Shown here: piece after piece, positions 16,590 through 25,908 of the stretch | How positions within the stretch are numbered: the stretch's first letter is position 1 | Layout: each line of letters starts with the position of its first letter | NCBI RefSeq assembly: GCF_001528665.1 | Contig: NZ_BBYJ01000008.1 | Location: forward strand, 1-64,000 | Direction of reading: 5' to 3' | Origin: Microtetraspora malaysiensis | Lineage (GTDB): Bacteria > Actinomycetota > Actinomycetes > Streptosporangiales > Streptosporangiaceae | DNA length: 64,000 nucleotides | Notes under the pieces: model-generated | Database searches by the model: none | Told to the model about the DNA's origin: nothing | What the model saw: only the letters and a program-made list of their open reading frames with translations | Program-made: the position numbers and the translations under genes

Positions 16590-16904
16590 GTGTACGCGAT
16601 CGTTCGTTGCGGCGGCAGGCAGCAGAAGGTCTCCGTCGGGGACGTCCTCGAGGTGGACAAGGTCGCCGGTGAGGTCGGCTCCTCGGTGTCGCTGCCGGCG
16701 GTGCTCGTCGTCAACGACGGCGATGTCACCACCGACGCTGCCACGCTTGGCCGGTTCCAGGTGACCGCCGAAATCCTCGGCGAGACCAAGGGCCCGAAGA
16801 TTCGGATCCTGAAGTACAAGAACAAGTCCGGCTACAAGAAGCGCCAGGGTCACCGTCAGCGGTACACCCAGGTCAAGGTCACCGGCATCAACCCCGGACA
16901 GTAA
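16590..16904 (+). CDS. rplU: 50S ribosomal protein L21
   Basis: Primary 23S rRNA-binding protein of the large subunit, 104 residues, normal length. The N-terminus [18 protein letters not shown] is diagnostic, and the basic C-terminal stretch around [12 protein letters not shown] contacts rRNA. GTG start at 16590 with AGAAGAAGG at about 16573-16580. Followed after 38 bp by rpmA, as in most bacteria. Confidence 0.98.
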   Translation: MYAIVRCGGRQQKVSVGDVLEVDKVAGEVGSSVSLPAVLVVNDGDVTTDAATLGRFQVTAEILGETKGPKIRILKYKNKSGYKKRQGHRQRYTQVKVTGINPGQ

Positions 16905-16942
16905 GGATTTCCCGGGGGATGTCCCCCGAAAGGGAGTGAATT

Positions 16943-17200
16943 ATGGCACACAAGAAGGGCGCCTCGTCCACCCGGAACGGCCGCGACTCCAACGCTCAGC
17001 GTCTGGGAGTGAAGCGCTTCGGTGGGCAGCTCGTCAACGCCGGCGAGATCATCGTTCGCCAGCGCGGCACGCACTTCCACCCCGGTGACAACGTCGGCCG
17101 TGGTGGCGATGACACGCTGTTCGCCCTCGCGGCGGGCCACGTGCTGTTCGGCACCAAGCGTGGCCGGCGCGCGGTGAGCATCGTCCCGATCGCGGAGTGA
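16943..17200 (+). CDS. rpmA: 50S ribosomal protein L27
   Basis: Large-subunit protein whose N-terminal tail reaches the peptidyl-transferase centre. The 85-residue product begins [20 protein letters not shown] with no cleavable Firmicutes-type N-terminal extension. The fold motif [16 protein letters not shown] is intact. ATG 16943 follows AAAGGGAGTG. A stem-loop terminator-like structure follows 21 bp after the stop. Confidence 0.98.
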   Translation: MAHKKGASSTRNGRDSNAQRLGVKRFGGQLVNAGEIIVRQRGTHFHPGDNVGRGGDDTLFALAAGHVLFGTKRGRRAVSIVPIAE

Positions 17201-17221
17201 ATCCGCTCGGCAAACGGTTGT

Positions 17222-17262
17222 AGATGAGGCGGATCGAGTTCTCGGTCCGCCTCATCTCATTT
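17222..17262 (+). terminator. Stem-loop terminator after rpmA
   Basis: A 12-bp perfect stem (17222-17233 with 17246-17257) whose loop contains a further CGAG/CTCG pairing, followed by a short U-containing tail (CATTTCT). It separates rplU-rpmA from obgE. Confidence 0.85.
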
Positions 17263-17311
17263 CTGAGGGGCGCCGCCCGTGTACGCGTCGGCCCTCCCAT
17301 AAGGGGAAGCA

Positions 17312-18664
17312 ATGGCTGATTTCGTCGACAACGTCATCCTCTATATCAAGGCGGGTGATGGCGGTAACGGCTGCGCTTCCATCCACCGGGAGAAGTTCAA
17401 GCCGCTCGGCGGCCCGGACGGCGGGAACGGCGGCCGCGGCGGGGACGTGATCCTGGAGGTGGATCCCAACACGGCGACCCTGCTGGAGTACCACCACCGG
17501 CCGCACCGCCGGGCGGGCAACGGCAAGCAGGGCATGGGGTCCAACCGCGACGGCGCGACCGGCGAGTCGCTCGTGCTGCGGGTGCCGAACGGCACCGTGG
17601 TGAAGGACGCCGCGACCGGCGAGGTGCTGGTCGACCTCGTCGGCTCCGGCACCCGCTACGTCGCCGCGCAGGGCGGTTTCGGCGGGCTCGGCAACGCCGC
17701 GCTGGCCAACGCCCGACGCAAGGCCCCCGGGTTCGCACTGCTCGGCGAGCCCGGCGACGCGGCCGAGATCATGATGGAGCTCAAGACCGTCGCCGACGTG
17801 GCGCTGGTCGGCTTCCCGAACGCCGGCAAGTCCTCGCTCGTCGCGGCGCTTTCCGCGGCCCGGCCCAAGATCGCCGACTATCCGTTCACCACGCTGATCC
17901 CCAACCTGGGCGTGGTGACGGCAGGGGAGACCATCTTCACCGTCGCCGACGTGCCCGGCCTGATCCCCGGCGCCTCCGAGGGCAAGGGGCTCGGCCACGA
18001 GTTCCTGCGCCACGTCGAGCGGTGCTCGACCATCGTGCACGTCCTCGACTGCGCGACCCTCGACCCCGGCCGCGACCCGCTCAGTGACTTCGACGTGATC
18101 GAGTCCGAGCTGGAGGCGTACGGGACGCTCCAGGACCGGCCGCGGATGGTCGTGCTCAACAAGGTGGACGTCCCCGACGGGCGCGACCTCGCCGACATAG
18201 TCCGGCCCATGCTGGAGGAGCGCGGCCTGCGCGTCTTCGAGATCTCCGCCGCCTCCCACGAGGGCCTGACCCCCCTGGCGTACGCGATGGGGGAGATGGT
18301 GGCGCGGGCCCGGGCGGAGGCCCCGGTCGAGGAGCCCACGCGCCTGGTCATCCGGCCGCGCCAGCTCGGCGAGACCGGGTTCAGCGTGCGGCGGGTGGAC
18401 GAGAACACCTTCCAGGTCACCGGCGAGAAGCCCGAGCGCTGGATCCGCCAGACCGACTTCACCAACGACGAGGCCGTCGGCTACCTCGCCGACCGCCTGG
18501 AGCGTCTCGGCGTCGAGGAGGCGCTCATCGAGGCGGGCGCCCAGGTCGGCGCCGAGGTGGTCATCGGCCCGATGGAGGGCGGATACGTCTTCGACTGGCA
18601 GCCGTCGCAGAGCGTGCAGACCAGGGTGTCCGGCCCGCGCGGCACGGACAGCCGGCTCGCCTGA
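17312..18664 (+). CDS. obgE: Obg-family GTPase ObgE/CgtA
   Basis: GTPase linked to large-subunit assembly and growth control, 450 residues. Domains in order: glycine-rich Obg fold (residues 1-158, including [12 protein letters not shown]), G domain with P-loop GFPNAGKSS at 167-175, DVPG (G3) and NKVD (G4), and a C-terminal OCT domain (about 340-425) typical of actinobacteria and Bacillus. ATG 17312 follows AAGGGGAAG. proB follows within 14 bp, suggesting co-transcription of obgE-proB-proA. Confidence 0.97.
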   Translation: MADFVDNVILYIKAGDGGNGCASIHREKFKPLGGPDGGNGGRGGDVILEVDPNTATLLEYHHRPHRRAGNGKQGMGSNRDGATGESLVLRVPNGTVVKDAATGEVLVDLVGSGTRYVAAQGGFGGLGNAALANARRKAPGFALLGEPGDAAEIMMELKTVADVALVGFPNAGKSSLVAALSAARPKIADYPFTTLIPNLGVVTAGETIFTVADVPGLIPGASEGKGLGHEFLRHVERCSTIVHVLDCATLDPGRDPLSDFDVIESELEAYGTLQDRPRMVVLNKVDVPDGRDLADIVRPMLEERGLRVFEISAASHEGLTPLAYAMGEMVARARAEAPVEEPTRLVIRPRQLGETGFSVRRVDENTFQVTGEKPERWIRQTDFTNDEAVGYLADRLERLGVEEALIEAGAQVGAEVVIGPMEGGYVFDWQPSQSVQTRVSGPRGTDSRLA

Positions 18665-18678
18665 GAGGGGGATCGGCG

Positions 18679-19797
18679 ATGAGCAGGGACCAGGTCGGCG
18701 CCGCGGCGCGGCTGGTGGTCAAGGTCGGGTCGTCGTCGCTGACGACCCCGCAGGGCACGATCGACGTGGACCGGGTGGACGCGCTGGTCGACGTGCTGGC
18801 CGCGCGCCGCCTGTCCGGCACCCAGATCGTGCTGGTCTCCTCCGGCGCGATCGCGGCCGGGCTGGGCCCGCTCGGGCTCAGAAGCCGCCCCAAGGATCTG
18901 GCCACCCAGCAGGCGGCGGCCTCGGTCGGGCAGGGCGTCCTCGTGGCGCGATACACCTCGTCGTTCGCGCGGTACGGCCTGCGCGTCGGGCAGGTGCTGC
19001 TGACCGCGGACGACATGATGCGCCGGTCGCACTATCGCAACGCCCGGCGCACCCTGGCCCGGCTGCTCGAACTCGGCATCGTGCCCGTGGTCAACGAGAA
19101 CGACACCGTCGCGACCGACGAGATCCGGTTCGGCGACAACGACCGGCTCGCGGCGCTGGTCGCTCATGTCACGTACGCCGACGCCATGATCCTGCTCTCG
19201 GACGTTGACGCCCTCTACGACGGCGATCCGCGCAAGGACGGCTCCCGGCGGATCACCGAGGTGCGCGGCCCCGAGGACCTGGAGGGGGTCGAGCTGGGCA
19301 CGTCCGGCCGGGTCGGCACCGGCGGCATGGTGACCAAGGTGCAGGCCGCCCGCATCGCCACCGGGGCCGGGGTGCCGGTGGTCCTCACCGCGGCCGCGCA
19401 CGCCGCGCACGCGCTCGCCGGAGACGACGTCGGCACGTACTTCCACCCGGTGGGCCGGCACCCCGGCACGCGGCTGCTGTGGCTGGCCCACGCCGCCACC
19501 GGCCAGGGGCGGCTCCACCTCGACGGCGGCGCGGTCGAGGCGGTCGTCGGGCGGCGCAAGTCCCTGCTGCCCGCCGGGGTCGTCAAGGTCGAGGGCGATT
19601 TCTCCGCGGGCGACCCCGTGGACCTGTGCGGCCCGGCCGGCACGGTCGTGGCGCGCGGGCTGGTCAACTACGACGCGAGCGAGATCCCCGAGCTGCTCGG
19701 CCGCTCCACCCGCGAGCTGGCCAAGGCGCTCGGTCCGGAATATGAACGCGAGCTGATCCATCGGGACCACATCGTCATACTGGGGCACCACCACTAG
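18679..19797 (+). CDS. proB: Glutamate 5-kinase with C-terminal PUA domain
   Basis: First step of proline biosynthesis: ATP-dependent phosphorylation of glutamate to glutamyl-5-phosphate. The 372-residue protein has the amino-acid-kinase fold with KVGSSSLT near the N-terminus, [26 protein letters not shown], and the [12 protein letters not shown] substrate loop. A PUA domain occupies the last 90 or so residues. Feedback control by proline is usual for the family but cannot be read here. proA starts 20 bp downstream. Confidence 0.97.
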   Translation: MSRDQVGAAARLVVKVGSSSLTTPQGTIDVDRVDALVDVLAARRLSGTQIVLVSSGAIAAGLGPLGLRSRPKDLATQQAAASVGQGVLVARYTSSFARYGLRVGQVLLTADDMMRRSHYRNARRTLARLLELGIVPVVNENDTVATDEIRFGDNDRLAALVAHVTYADAMILLSDVDALYDGDPRKDGSRRITEVRGPEDLEGVELGTSGRVGTGGMVTKVQAARIATGAGVPVVLTAAAHAAHALAGDDVGTYFHPVGRHPGTRLLWLAHAATGQGRLHLDGGAVEAVVGRRKSLLPAGVVKVEGDFSAGDPVDLCGPAGTVVARGLVNYDASEIPELLGRSTRELAKALGPEYERELIHRDHIVILGHHH

Positions 19798-19817
19798 CGA
19801 GTTCTGGAGTGCGGAGC

Positions 19818-21074
19818 ATGTCTGAGGTAGAAGACTTCCTGAAGGTCGCCCGGGCGGCGAAGGAGGCCGCCACCGTGCTGGCGCCGCTGCCGCGCGCCCC
19901 GAAGGACCTCGCACTCCGCGCGGTCGCGGATGCCCTGGTGGCCCGCGCCGCCGAGATCGTCGAGGCGAACGCCGCCGACGTGGACCGGGCCCGCGCGGCC
20001 GGTGTGTCCGAGGCGATGATCGACCGGCTCCGCCTCGACGTCGGACGCGTTGAGAAGATCGCGGCGGCGGTGCGGGAGGTGGCGGAGCTGCCCGATCCCG
20101 TGGGCGAGGTCGTCCGGGGCAGCACGCTGCCGAACGGGCTGGAGCTGCGGCAGCTGCGGGTGCCGCTCGGCGTCATCGGGATCATCTACGAGGGCCGCCC
20201 CAACGTGACCGTGGACGCCGCCGCGCTGTGCCTGAAGAGCGGCAACGCCGTGCTGCTTCGCGGCTCGTCCAGCGCGTACTCCTCGAACGCCGTGCTGGTG
20301 AAGATTATGCAGGAGGCGCTGGAGGGCACGCGGGTGCCGGCGGCGGCCGTGCAGCTCGTGCCGGGCCAGACGCGGGAGTCGGCCAAGCACCTGATGCGGG
20401 CTCGTGGCCTGGTGGACGTGCTGATCCCGCGCGGCGGCGCGTCGCTGATCAACAGCGTCGTCGAGGAGTCCACCGTCCCCGTCATCGAGACCGGCGTCGG
20501 CAACTGCCACGTGTACGTGGACGCCGACGCCGACATCGAGACCGCGCTCAGGATCCTCGTCAACGCGAAGGCGCAGCGGCCGTCGGTGTGCAACGCGGCC
20601 GAGACCCTGCTCGTCCACGCGGAGATCGCGGAGGCGTTCCTGCCGAGGGCGCTCACCGCGCTCAAGGACGCGGGCGTGACCGTGCACGGTGACGAGCGGG
20701 TCCGGGCGTATGGCGCGGACGTGGTCGCGGCGACGGAGGAGGACTTCTCCGCCGAGTACCTCTCGCTGGACATCGCCGCCGCCGTGGTCGACTCCCTCGA
20801 CGACGCGGTCCGGCACATCAGGACGTACGGCTCGGGCCACACCGACGCGATCATCACCCGGTCGCAGGGGGCGGCGCGCCGGTTCGTCGCGAGCGTGGAC
20901 TCGGCCGCGGTCGCGGTCAACGCCTCCACCCGCTTCACCGACGGCGGCGAGTTCGGGTTCGGCGCCGAGATCGGCATCTCGACCCAGAAGCTGCACGCCC
21001 GCGGCCCGATGGGCCTGCCCGAGCTGACCTCCACCAAGTGGGTCTACACCGGAGACGGTCACATCCGCGGCTGA
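19818..21074 (+). CDS. proA: Glutamate-5-semialdehyde dehydrogenase (gamma-glutamyl phosphate reductase)
   Basis: NADPH-dependent second step of proline synthesis, 418 residues, aldehyde-dehydrogenase fold. The catalytic Cys258 sits in [17 protein letters not shown], and [20 protein letters not shown] is the conserved substrate-side motif. The start was set at ATG 19818, which has GGAG at 19806-19809 with good spacing; GTG 19809 would overlap that site. It directly follows proB, so both enzymes that channel the labile glutamyl phosphate are made together. Confidence 0.97.
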   Translation: MSEVEDFLKVARAAKEAATVLAPLPRAPKDLALRAVADALVARAAEIVEANAADVDRARAAGVSEAMIDRLRLDVGRVEKIAAAVREVAELPDPVGEVVRGSTLPNGLELRQLRVPLGVIGIIYEGRPNVTVDAAALCLKSGNAVLLRGSSSAYSSNAVLVKIMQEALEGTRVPAAAVQLVPGQTRESAKHLMRARGLVDVLIPRGGASLINSVVEESTVPVIETGVGNCHVYVDADADIETALRILVNAKAQRPSVCNAAETLLVHAEIAEAFLPRALTALKDAGVTVHGDERVRAYGADVVAATEEDFSAEYLSLDIAAAVVDSLDDAVRHIRTYGSGHTDAIITRSQGAARRFVASVDSAAVAVNASTRFTDGGEFGFGAEIGISTQKLHARGPMGLPELTSTKWVYTGDGHIRG

Positions 21075-21213
21075 CGCGGCCGTCCACCGGCCGGGCGCCC
21101 GGCCCGGCCGTGTGGCCGGTGTTCATTTCTCGGGCGCCTTCGTGCGCTGAGGGCCGCACGCCCGTGGCGGCGGCCTCCCTCAAGGATCGTTCAGCCCGCT
21201 TGGGAACGGCTTG

Positions 21214-21235
21214 TGGTTGCCCGGTCGGGCGACCA
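21214..21235 (+). terminator. Hairpin downstream of proA (possible terminator)
   Basis: TGGTTGCCCG and CGGGCGACCA form a 10-bp stem with one G-U pair, followed by AACTTT. It lies 140 bp after proA and could end the obgE-proBA transcript; the U-tail is weak. Confidence 0.4.
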
Positions 21236-21298
21236 ACTTTGCGCAAAGCAACGCGCGTGTCACTAGGGGTGAGGAGGTCGTGCGGCTTTGCTGTGCCC

Positions 21299-21466
21299 AT
21301 GGAAATCGTGGTCGCCCTTGGAATGGCGGTCGGCGTGGTCGTCGCCGCGGACCGGCTCATGCTGTGGCTGGAAAGCCGGGGGCACGTCAACTGGCGGCGC
21401 ACCGGGCCCAGAAGGCTGAGCGCCGAGCCCGAGACGGAGCTGGAGCTCCTTCTGAAGGACTCATGA
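21299..21466 (+). CDS. Small hypothetical single-pass membrane protein
   Basis: A 55-residue ORF with one N-terminal hydrophobic helix (about residues 3-17) followed by DRLMLWLESRGHVNWRRT and an acidic end. I do not recognise a named family, but the stop overlaps the DoxX-like gene by ATGA, which argues that it is translated. Start is uncertain: ATG 21299 or GTG 21293; GAGGAGG at 21271-21277 lies rather far upstream of both. Confidence 0.55.
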   Translation: MEIVVALGMAVGVVVAADRLMLWLESRGHVNWRRTGPRRLSAEPETELELLLKDS

Positions 21467-21906
21467 TGAGGCGGGCGCTCTATGCCGTCGCCGCGCTGAT
21501 CGGCAGGGGGGTGCTCGGGGCCGTCTTCATGACGCACGGCTGGGAGAAGTACGGCCACGGCGTCGACGCCGTGGCCACGCAGTTCGCCTCGGCGGGCGTC
21601 CCGCTGCCGCACGTCTCGGCGGTCTTCGTCATCATGGCCGAGCTGGGCGGGGGCTGCCTGCTCCTGCTCGGCCTGCTCACGCCCGTCGCGGGGATCGCGG
21701 TCGGCATGGTGGCGGCGGGGGCCTTCCTCTACGTCCACGCGCCGAACGGCATCGGGGAGAACGGCGGCCTGGAGCTCGTGCTCGCGCTCGGGGCGCTCGC
21801 GCTGCTCGTCGCGGTCGCGGGTCCGGGGCCGGTGAGCCTCGACCACCTGCTCGCCGGGCGGATGAGGGCGCGTCGTCGCGAGGAGATGGTCCAGGCGTCG
21901 GTCTGA
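21463..21906 (+). CDS. DoxX-family membrane protein
   Basis: A 147-residue protein with four membrane helices of the DoxX/SURF4-like type. The segments GRGVLGAVFMTHGWEKYGHG and AELGGGCLLLLGLLTPVAG are typical of this family. Family members are often linked to redox or thiol stress, but no specific role can be assigned. ATG 21463 (or 21466) lies just after GAAGGA and overlaps the stop of the preceding small gene. Confidence 0.85.
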   Translation: MMRRALYAVAALIGRGVLGAVFMTHGWEKYGHGVDAVATQFASAGVPLPHVSAVFVIMAELGGGCLLLLGLLTPVAGIAVGMVAAGAFLYVHAPNGIGENGGLELVLALGALALLVAVAGPGPVSLDHLLAGRMRARRREEMVQASV

Positions 21907-21950
21907 TATCCGCCCGGCGTGCCTTCCCGGATTTGTCCGTCACGGCCGCT

Positions 21951-23522
21951 ATGGTTGGCCCTCCTATGGGTGGACGTCTGGGGCGGGTCGGCCCGTACGC
22001 GCTGCTGGAGCGGCTGGGCCGGGGCGGCATGGGCGAGGTCTATCTCGCGGCCAACCGCCGGGGCGAGCAGGTCGCGGTCAAGATGCTCCGCGACCCGCTC
22101 GGAGACGATCCGGACGCGCGATTACGTCTTGAGCGCGAGGTACGGGCCCTGCGCAGGGTGGAGAGCCCGTACGTCGCCCGGGTCCTGGACGCTGATCTGT
22201 CGTGCGACCGGCCCTATCTGGTGATGGAGCACATCGGGGGCGAGACGCTGCTCGACGCGGTGCGCCGCCGAGGGCCGCTGCCCGAGGCCGAGTCGATCTC
22301 GCTGGCCCACGGCCTCGCGACGGCGTTGGCGATCACGCACGCCGCCGGTGTCGTCCATCGCGACCTGAAGCCGGCGAACGTTGTGATGGGCGCGGAGGGG
22401 CCGGTACTGATCGACTTCGGCATCGCCCAGGTCCTCGACGCGACCCGGCTGACCATGACCGGGACGTTCCTCGGCACGCCCGGGTACGCCGCGCCCGAGC
22501 TGTTCGCCGACGAGACGGTGGGGGAGCCGGCCGACGTGCACGCGTGGGCGGCGACGGTGGCGTTCGCCGCCACCGGCCGGCCCACCTTCGGCAAGGGGAC
22601 CGTCGAGGCCCAGATGTACGCGATCCTGCACGGCCAGGCGGACCTCGCCGGCGTGCCCCCCGCGCTGCTGCCGTTGATCAGGGCGGCCTTGCACCGCGAC
22701 CCGGCCAAGCGTCCCACGGCCGCGGTCCTGGCCGACCGGCTGGCCCGGCTGGCCCGTGCCTCCGAACCCGCGCCCGCGGAGGGCGGTCGCGGCGCCGGAC
22801 GCGTACGGAGGACCGTGCGGCCGGGACGGACCGCCCGCGCCCACCACACCGCCCGTCCCGGCCGTCCCGAGCGGACTCCTCGTCCAGGCCGTGCCGACCA
22901 CGCTCCCCGTGTCGGCCGGGCGGACCGTACGGCGCGGCCCGAGACCTCGGCGTCGGCCGCCGAGGCGGCGGCGGACGCCAAGGTGGACGCGCCGCCGCGC
23001 CTCGGCCTCCCGCGTGGAAGCGGGACCCTTCTGGTGCTGGCGTTGCTCGCGGTGCCGTGTGTGGTGGTGTCGCTCGTCTACCCGCTCACCACGTTCGTGA
23101 TCACGGGGACGCTCGCGGTGCTCGCCAGGGCGCTGTGGAGCGGCCACTGGCTGGTGCGCCGGCGCGAGTCGGCCAGGATGCGCGCTCTCCTGCGCGTGGT
23201 GACCTTTCCCCTGACGCTGGCGGGTTCCCTCGTCTCCGCGGTGGCCTGGCCGGGGTTGCCCGCCGGGGCCGCGGCCTTCGCCACGCTCTGGCTCACGGCC
23301 GGAGCACGCCTGGAACCGGAGTGGTGGACCCAGGCGGTGCCGGTGACGGTCGCGGGGGTCGCCTTCGGTGTCGTCACCGGCGCGATCATCGGCCGTGAGG
23401 TCGAGCGCGTCGGCGCCCGGGTGCCCGGACTGCGGAGAGAGGGCCTGCGGGCGCTCGCCGTGCTCGGAGGCTTCGTGGCGGTGTGCGCGACGGCCGTGCG
23501 AGCGGTGGCGTTCTTCGTCTAG
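21951..23522 (+). CDS. Transmembrane serine/threonine protein kinase (Hanks type)
   Basis: About 523 residues. The kinase domain spans roughly residues 13-270: glycine loop GRGGMGEV, ATP-anchoring Lys44 in VAVK, catalytic loop HRDLKPANV (Asp138), and DFG at 155-157. Key catalytic residues are present, so it should be active. A long Arg/Pro/Gly/Ala-rich linker (about 275-350) leads to four or five membrane helices at the C-terminus, with no PASTA or other extracellular sensor domain. The start is uncertain (TTG 21933, ATG 21951 or ATG 21966), with no clear ribosome site. It is convergent with the M48 peptidase gene, and its substrate is unknown. Confidence 0.9.
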   Translation: MVGPPMGGRLGRVGPYALLERLGRGGMGEVYLAANRRGEQVAVKMLRDPLGDDPDARLRLEREVRALRRVESPYVARVLDADLSCDRPYLVMEHIGGETLLDAVRRRGPLPEAESISLAHGLATALAITHAAGVVHRDLKPANVVMGAEGPVLIDFGIAQVLDATRLTMTGTFLGTPGYAAPELFADETVGEPADVHAWAATVAFAATGRPTFGKGTVEAQMYAILHGQADLAGVPPALLPLIRAALHRDPAKRPTAAVLADRLARLARASEPAPAEGGRGAGRVRRTVRPGRTARAHHTARPGRPERTPRPGRADHAPRVGRADRTARPETSASAAEAAADAKVDAPPRLGLPRGSGTLLVLALLAVPCVVVSLVYPLTTFVITGTLAVLARALWSGHWLVRRRESARMRALLRVVTFPLTLAGSLVSAVAWPGLPAGAAAFATLWLTAGARLEPEWWTQAVPVTVAGVAFGVVTGAIIGREVERVGARVPGLRREGLRALAVLGGFVAVCATAVRAVAFFV

Positions 23523-23568
23523 CTTTCCCTGGCGTCGTCCGGCGTGCTCCGGCTCCTTTCGCCGCTGA

Positions 23569-24579
23569 CTAGCTCTCCCTGCGGGCGAACTTGTTGAAGA
23601 TGCGCTCGCCGGCGTTGACCGCGCCCTCGGCCACGTCCCGCAGGACGCCGATGAAGGGGTCCTGCGACTGGGCCCAGGACTCGCGGTAGGAGTTCGCGGC
23701 CGCCTTGACCTCTTCGGTGATCTTGGCGTGGGCGTCGTCGGCGCGACGCGGGTAGTTCCCCGCCAGGATGGCCTCGTATTCGCCGCTGCGGCGCCAGCGG
23801 TCGAGCTCGGCGACCCGGGTGACCGCGAACGGGTGGGTCGTGCCGAGAAGGTTGAGGACCTTGAGCAGGCCGTCGCGGACGTCGCCGCCGGTGTCGTACT
23901 CGCGGGCCTGGTCGAGGAACGCCTCGATGTTCATCTCGTGCAGGCGCGAGCCGCCGGCGAGCTTCATCAGCGCGCGCAGCGCGGCGTCGGGGTCCTGCCC
24001 GGACAGCAGCCCGCCGCGGTCGGCCGACATCTCCGCCTTGCGCTGCCACTCCTCCAGGGCGGCCACGATCACCCGGAGGCCGATGTAGCCGAGCGGGATC
24101 CACGCGACCCGGGTGGCGAGGCGGGTGAGGATGGTCAGCATCGTGCCGTAGACCGCGTGGCCGGACAGGATGTGGGAGGTCTCGTGCCCGATGACGAAGC
24201 GGAGCTCCTCCTCGTCCATCAGGTCGAGCAGGCCGGTGGAGACCACGATGAACGGCTCGTCGAAGCCGATGGCCATGGCGTACACCTGGGCGTCCTGCTG
24301 CACGTAGATCTCGGGGATCCGGTGCAGGTCGAGGATGTACGCGCTGTCGCGGCCCATGTCGTGGAGGCTGCGGAACTGCGTGTCCGTGGTGCGCACCGCG
24401 GACGCCAGGAACATCAGGCGCAGGCGGCGCTCGCTGAACAGCCCGGACATGCGCTTGAGCACCGAGTCGAACCCGCTGAGCGAGCGCATCGCGACGAGCG
24501 CGGACCGGTCTGCGGGGTGTTCGTACGCGCGGGAGCTGATGCCGGGCAGCTGCACGCGACTGCGATCGGGAGTGGTCAT
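23569..24579 (-). CDS. M48-family zinc metalloprotease, membrane-associated
   Basis: A 336-residue peptidase of the HtpX/Ste24 superfamily. The zinc motif HETSH is at 132-136 (His132, Glu133, His136), and the downstream AEMSADRGG segment supplies the usual Glu/Asp-containing third-ligand region. A hydrophobic stretch follows the motif (LTRLATRVAWIPLGYIGL). Family members degrade misfolded or membrane proteins. The start ATG at 24579 is supported by TAGCAT exactly 7 nt upstream; the frame open to 24714 overlaps nadD's promoter region and is unlikely. An in-frame ATG at 24588 is the alternative. Confidence 0.9.
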   Translation of the reverse strand: MTTPDRSRVQLPGISSRAYEHPADRSALVAMRSLSGFDSVLKRMSGLFSERRLRLMFLASAVRTTDTQFRSLHDMGRDSAYILDLHRIPEIYVQQDAQVYAMAIGFDEPFIVVSTGLLDLMDEEELRFVIGHETSHILSGHAVYGTMLTILTRLATRVAWIPLGYIGLRVIVAALEEWQRKAEMSADRGGLLSGQDPDAALRALMKLAGGSRLHEMNIEAFLDQAREYDTGGDVRDGLLKVLNLLGTTHPFAVTRVAELDRWRRSGEYEAILAGNYPRRADDAHAKITEEVKAAANSYRESWAQSQDPFIGVLRDVAEGAVNAGERIFNKFARRES

Positions 24580-24586
24580 GTCCCGC

Positions 24587-24592
24587 ATGCTA
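24587..24592 (-). promoter_or_regulatory. TAGCAT -10 box, 7 nt before the M48 peptidase start
   Basis: On the minus strand TAGCAT is followed by GCGGGAC and then ATG (24579). This is the same TAnnnT-N7 geometry as other proposed leaderless genes in this window. Confidence 0.45.
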
Positions 24593-24663
24593 TGTCGGTG
24601 GGCCTGACCGTGCGCGGGACGGGGTTTTAGAGGGGTACCTCCAGTCTTGCGTGACCTGCAGGC

Positions 24664-24669
24664 TAGGGT
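24664..24669 (+). promoter_or_regulatory. TAGGGT -10 box, 7 nt before nadD
   Basis: TAGGGT ends 7 nt before ATG 24677. A leaderless nadD transcript is the simplest reading. The region between nadD and the divergent M48 gene is short, so both -10 boxes lie within about 80 bp. Confidence 0.5.
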
Positions 24670-24676
24670 CCGTTTC

Positions 24677-25288
24677 ATGAGAAATGGGGCGGCGACCAGA
24701 CGGCTGGGCATCATGGGAGGGACGTTCGACCCGATCCATCATGGTCACCTGGTGGCCGCGAGCGAGGTCGCCCACCACTTCAGCCTGGACGAAGTGGTGT
24801 TCGTGCCGACCGGGCAGCCGTGGCAGAAGGCCCACAAGACGGTGACGGCCGCGGAGGACCGCTATCTGATGACGGTCATCGCCACGGCGTCGAATCCGCG
24901 TTTCTCCGTCAGCCGCGTGGACATCGACCGCCCGGGGCCGACATACACGATCGACACGCTGCGCGAGATCTCCTCCCTCTACGGGCCCGAGGTCGAGCTG
25001 TACTTCATCACCGGCGCCGACGCGCTGGCGCAGATCCTGAGCTGGCGTGACGTGGACGAGCTGTTCCGGATCGCCCACTTCGTCGGCTGTGACCGGCCGG
25101 GGCACGCGCTCCTGGACCCCGGACTGCCGGAGGGACGGGTCAGCCTGATCGAGATCCCGGCGCTGTCGATCTCCTCGACGGAGTGCCGCGAGCGCGTGGC
25201 CGCCGGCGAGCCGATCTGGTACCTCGTCCCGGACGGAATCGTGCAGTACATCAACAAGCGCGGGCTGTACCGCGACCAGGCCCGTTGA
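24677..25288 (+). CDS. nadD: Nicotinate-nucleotide adenylyltransferase NadD
   Basis: Transfers AMP from ATP to nicotinate mononucleotide, giving deamido-NAD, in NAD synthesis. The 203-residue protein carries [11 protein letters not shown] at residues 14-24, with the HxGH nucleotidyltransferase motif, and the C-terminal ISSTECR motif. ATG 24677 gives a normal N-terminus; an in-frame start at 24647 would add ten non-conserved residues and precede the likely -10 box. It is followed by rsfS and a histidine phosphatase, the common actinobacterial arrangement. Confidence 0.97.
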   Translation: MRNGAATRRLGIMGGTFDPIHHGHLVAASEVAHHFSLDEVVFVPTGQPWQKAHKTVTAAEDRYLMTVIATASNPRFSVSRVDIDRPGPTYTIDTLREISSLYGPEVELYFITGADALAQILSWRDVDELFRIAHFVGCDRPGHALLDPGLPEGRVSLIEIPALSISSTECRERVAAGEPIWYLVPDGIVQYINKRGLYRDQAR

Positions 25289-25337
25289 TCCCGTAGGCCC
25301 CTGGCCGGAGGCGGAATCGGCGGGGTGGTGGCGTACG

Positions 25338-25370
25338 TTGAAACGGCACGAGGCCGCGTCCGGATAGGGT
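25338..25370 (+). promoter_or_regulatory. Weak promoter candidate upstream of rsfS
   Basis: TTGAAA at 25338-25343 and TAGGGT at 25365-25370 are 21 bp apart, longer than the usual 17-18, so this is tentative. It would give a leader of about 90 nt to rsfS. The 181-bp gap after nadD makes a separate promoter reasonable. Confidence 0.3.
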
Positions 25371-25469
25371 CGGGCGCGGAAACGGGATTGAATCGCCCGC
25401 CTCTCGGTGGGCACCCTTGGAAGAGCCGATCGAGTCCCGCGTCCCGGTAATGGAGGACAGAACCACATC

Positions 25470-25874
25470 GTGACCGCATCTGAGAGATCGCTCCAGCTCG
25501 TGCAGGTGGCCGCCGAGGCCGCCGCGGAGAAGCTGGCCGACAACATCATCGCCTTTGACGTGAGCGAGCAGCTCGTCATCACCGACGCGTTCCTGCTCTG
25601 CTCCGCCTCCAACGACCGTCAGGTCCGCGCCATCGTGGACGAGATCGAGGAGAAGCTCCGCGTCGAGGCCGACGCCAAGCCGGTACGCCGTGAGGGTGAG
25701 CGCGAGGGGCGCTGGGTGCTCCTCGACTACATCGATATCGTCGTCCACATCCAGAACGAGGAGGAGCGCACCTTCTACGCCCTTGAACGGCTCTGGAAGG
25801 ACTGCCCCTCGATCGAGCTTCCGGAGAGTGTCACCCGGGTGGCCGCGCAGCGGGCCCGCGAGGCCGCTCAGTGA
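25470..25874 (+). CDS. rsfS: Ribosome silencing factor RsfS
   Basis: RsfS/Iojap protein of 134 residues that binds L14 and blocks subunit joining when nutrients are short. The core includes DNIIAFDVSEQLVITDAFLLCSAS (shown in part), DRQVRAIVDEIEEKLR, and WVLLDYIDIVVHI, all typical. GTG 25470 follows GGAGGA at 25452-25457 with long spacing. The gene lies between nadD and a phosphoglycerate-mutase-like gene, as in other actinobacteria. Confidence 0.96.
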   Translation: MTASERSLQLVQVAAEAAAEKLADNIIAFDVSEQLVITDAFLLCSASNDRQVRAIVDEIEEKLRVEADAKPVRREGEREGRWVLLDYIDIVVHIQNEEERTFYALERLWKDCPSIELPESVTRVAAQRAREAAQ

Positions 25875-25908
25875 GCGAACTGCTCAGGCCGGCGGCGGGG
25901 AGGCCCGT

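Noticed and set aside
21258-21282. TGTCAC followed by CGTG upstream of the small membrane protein, resembling an ECF41 promoter
   Set aside because: Spacing is 15 bp rather than 18 and the -10 is CGTG instead of CGTC.
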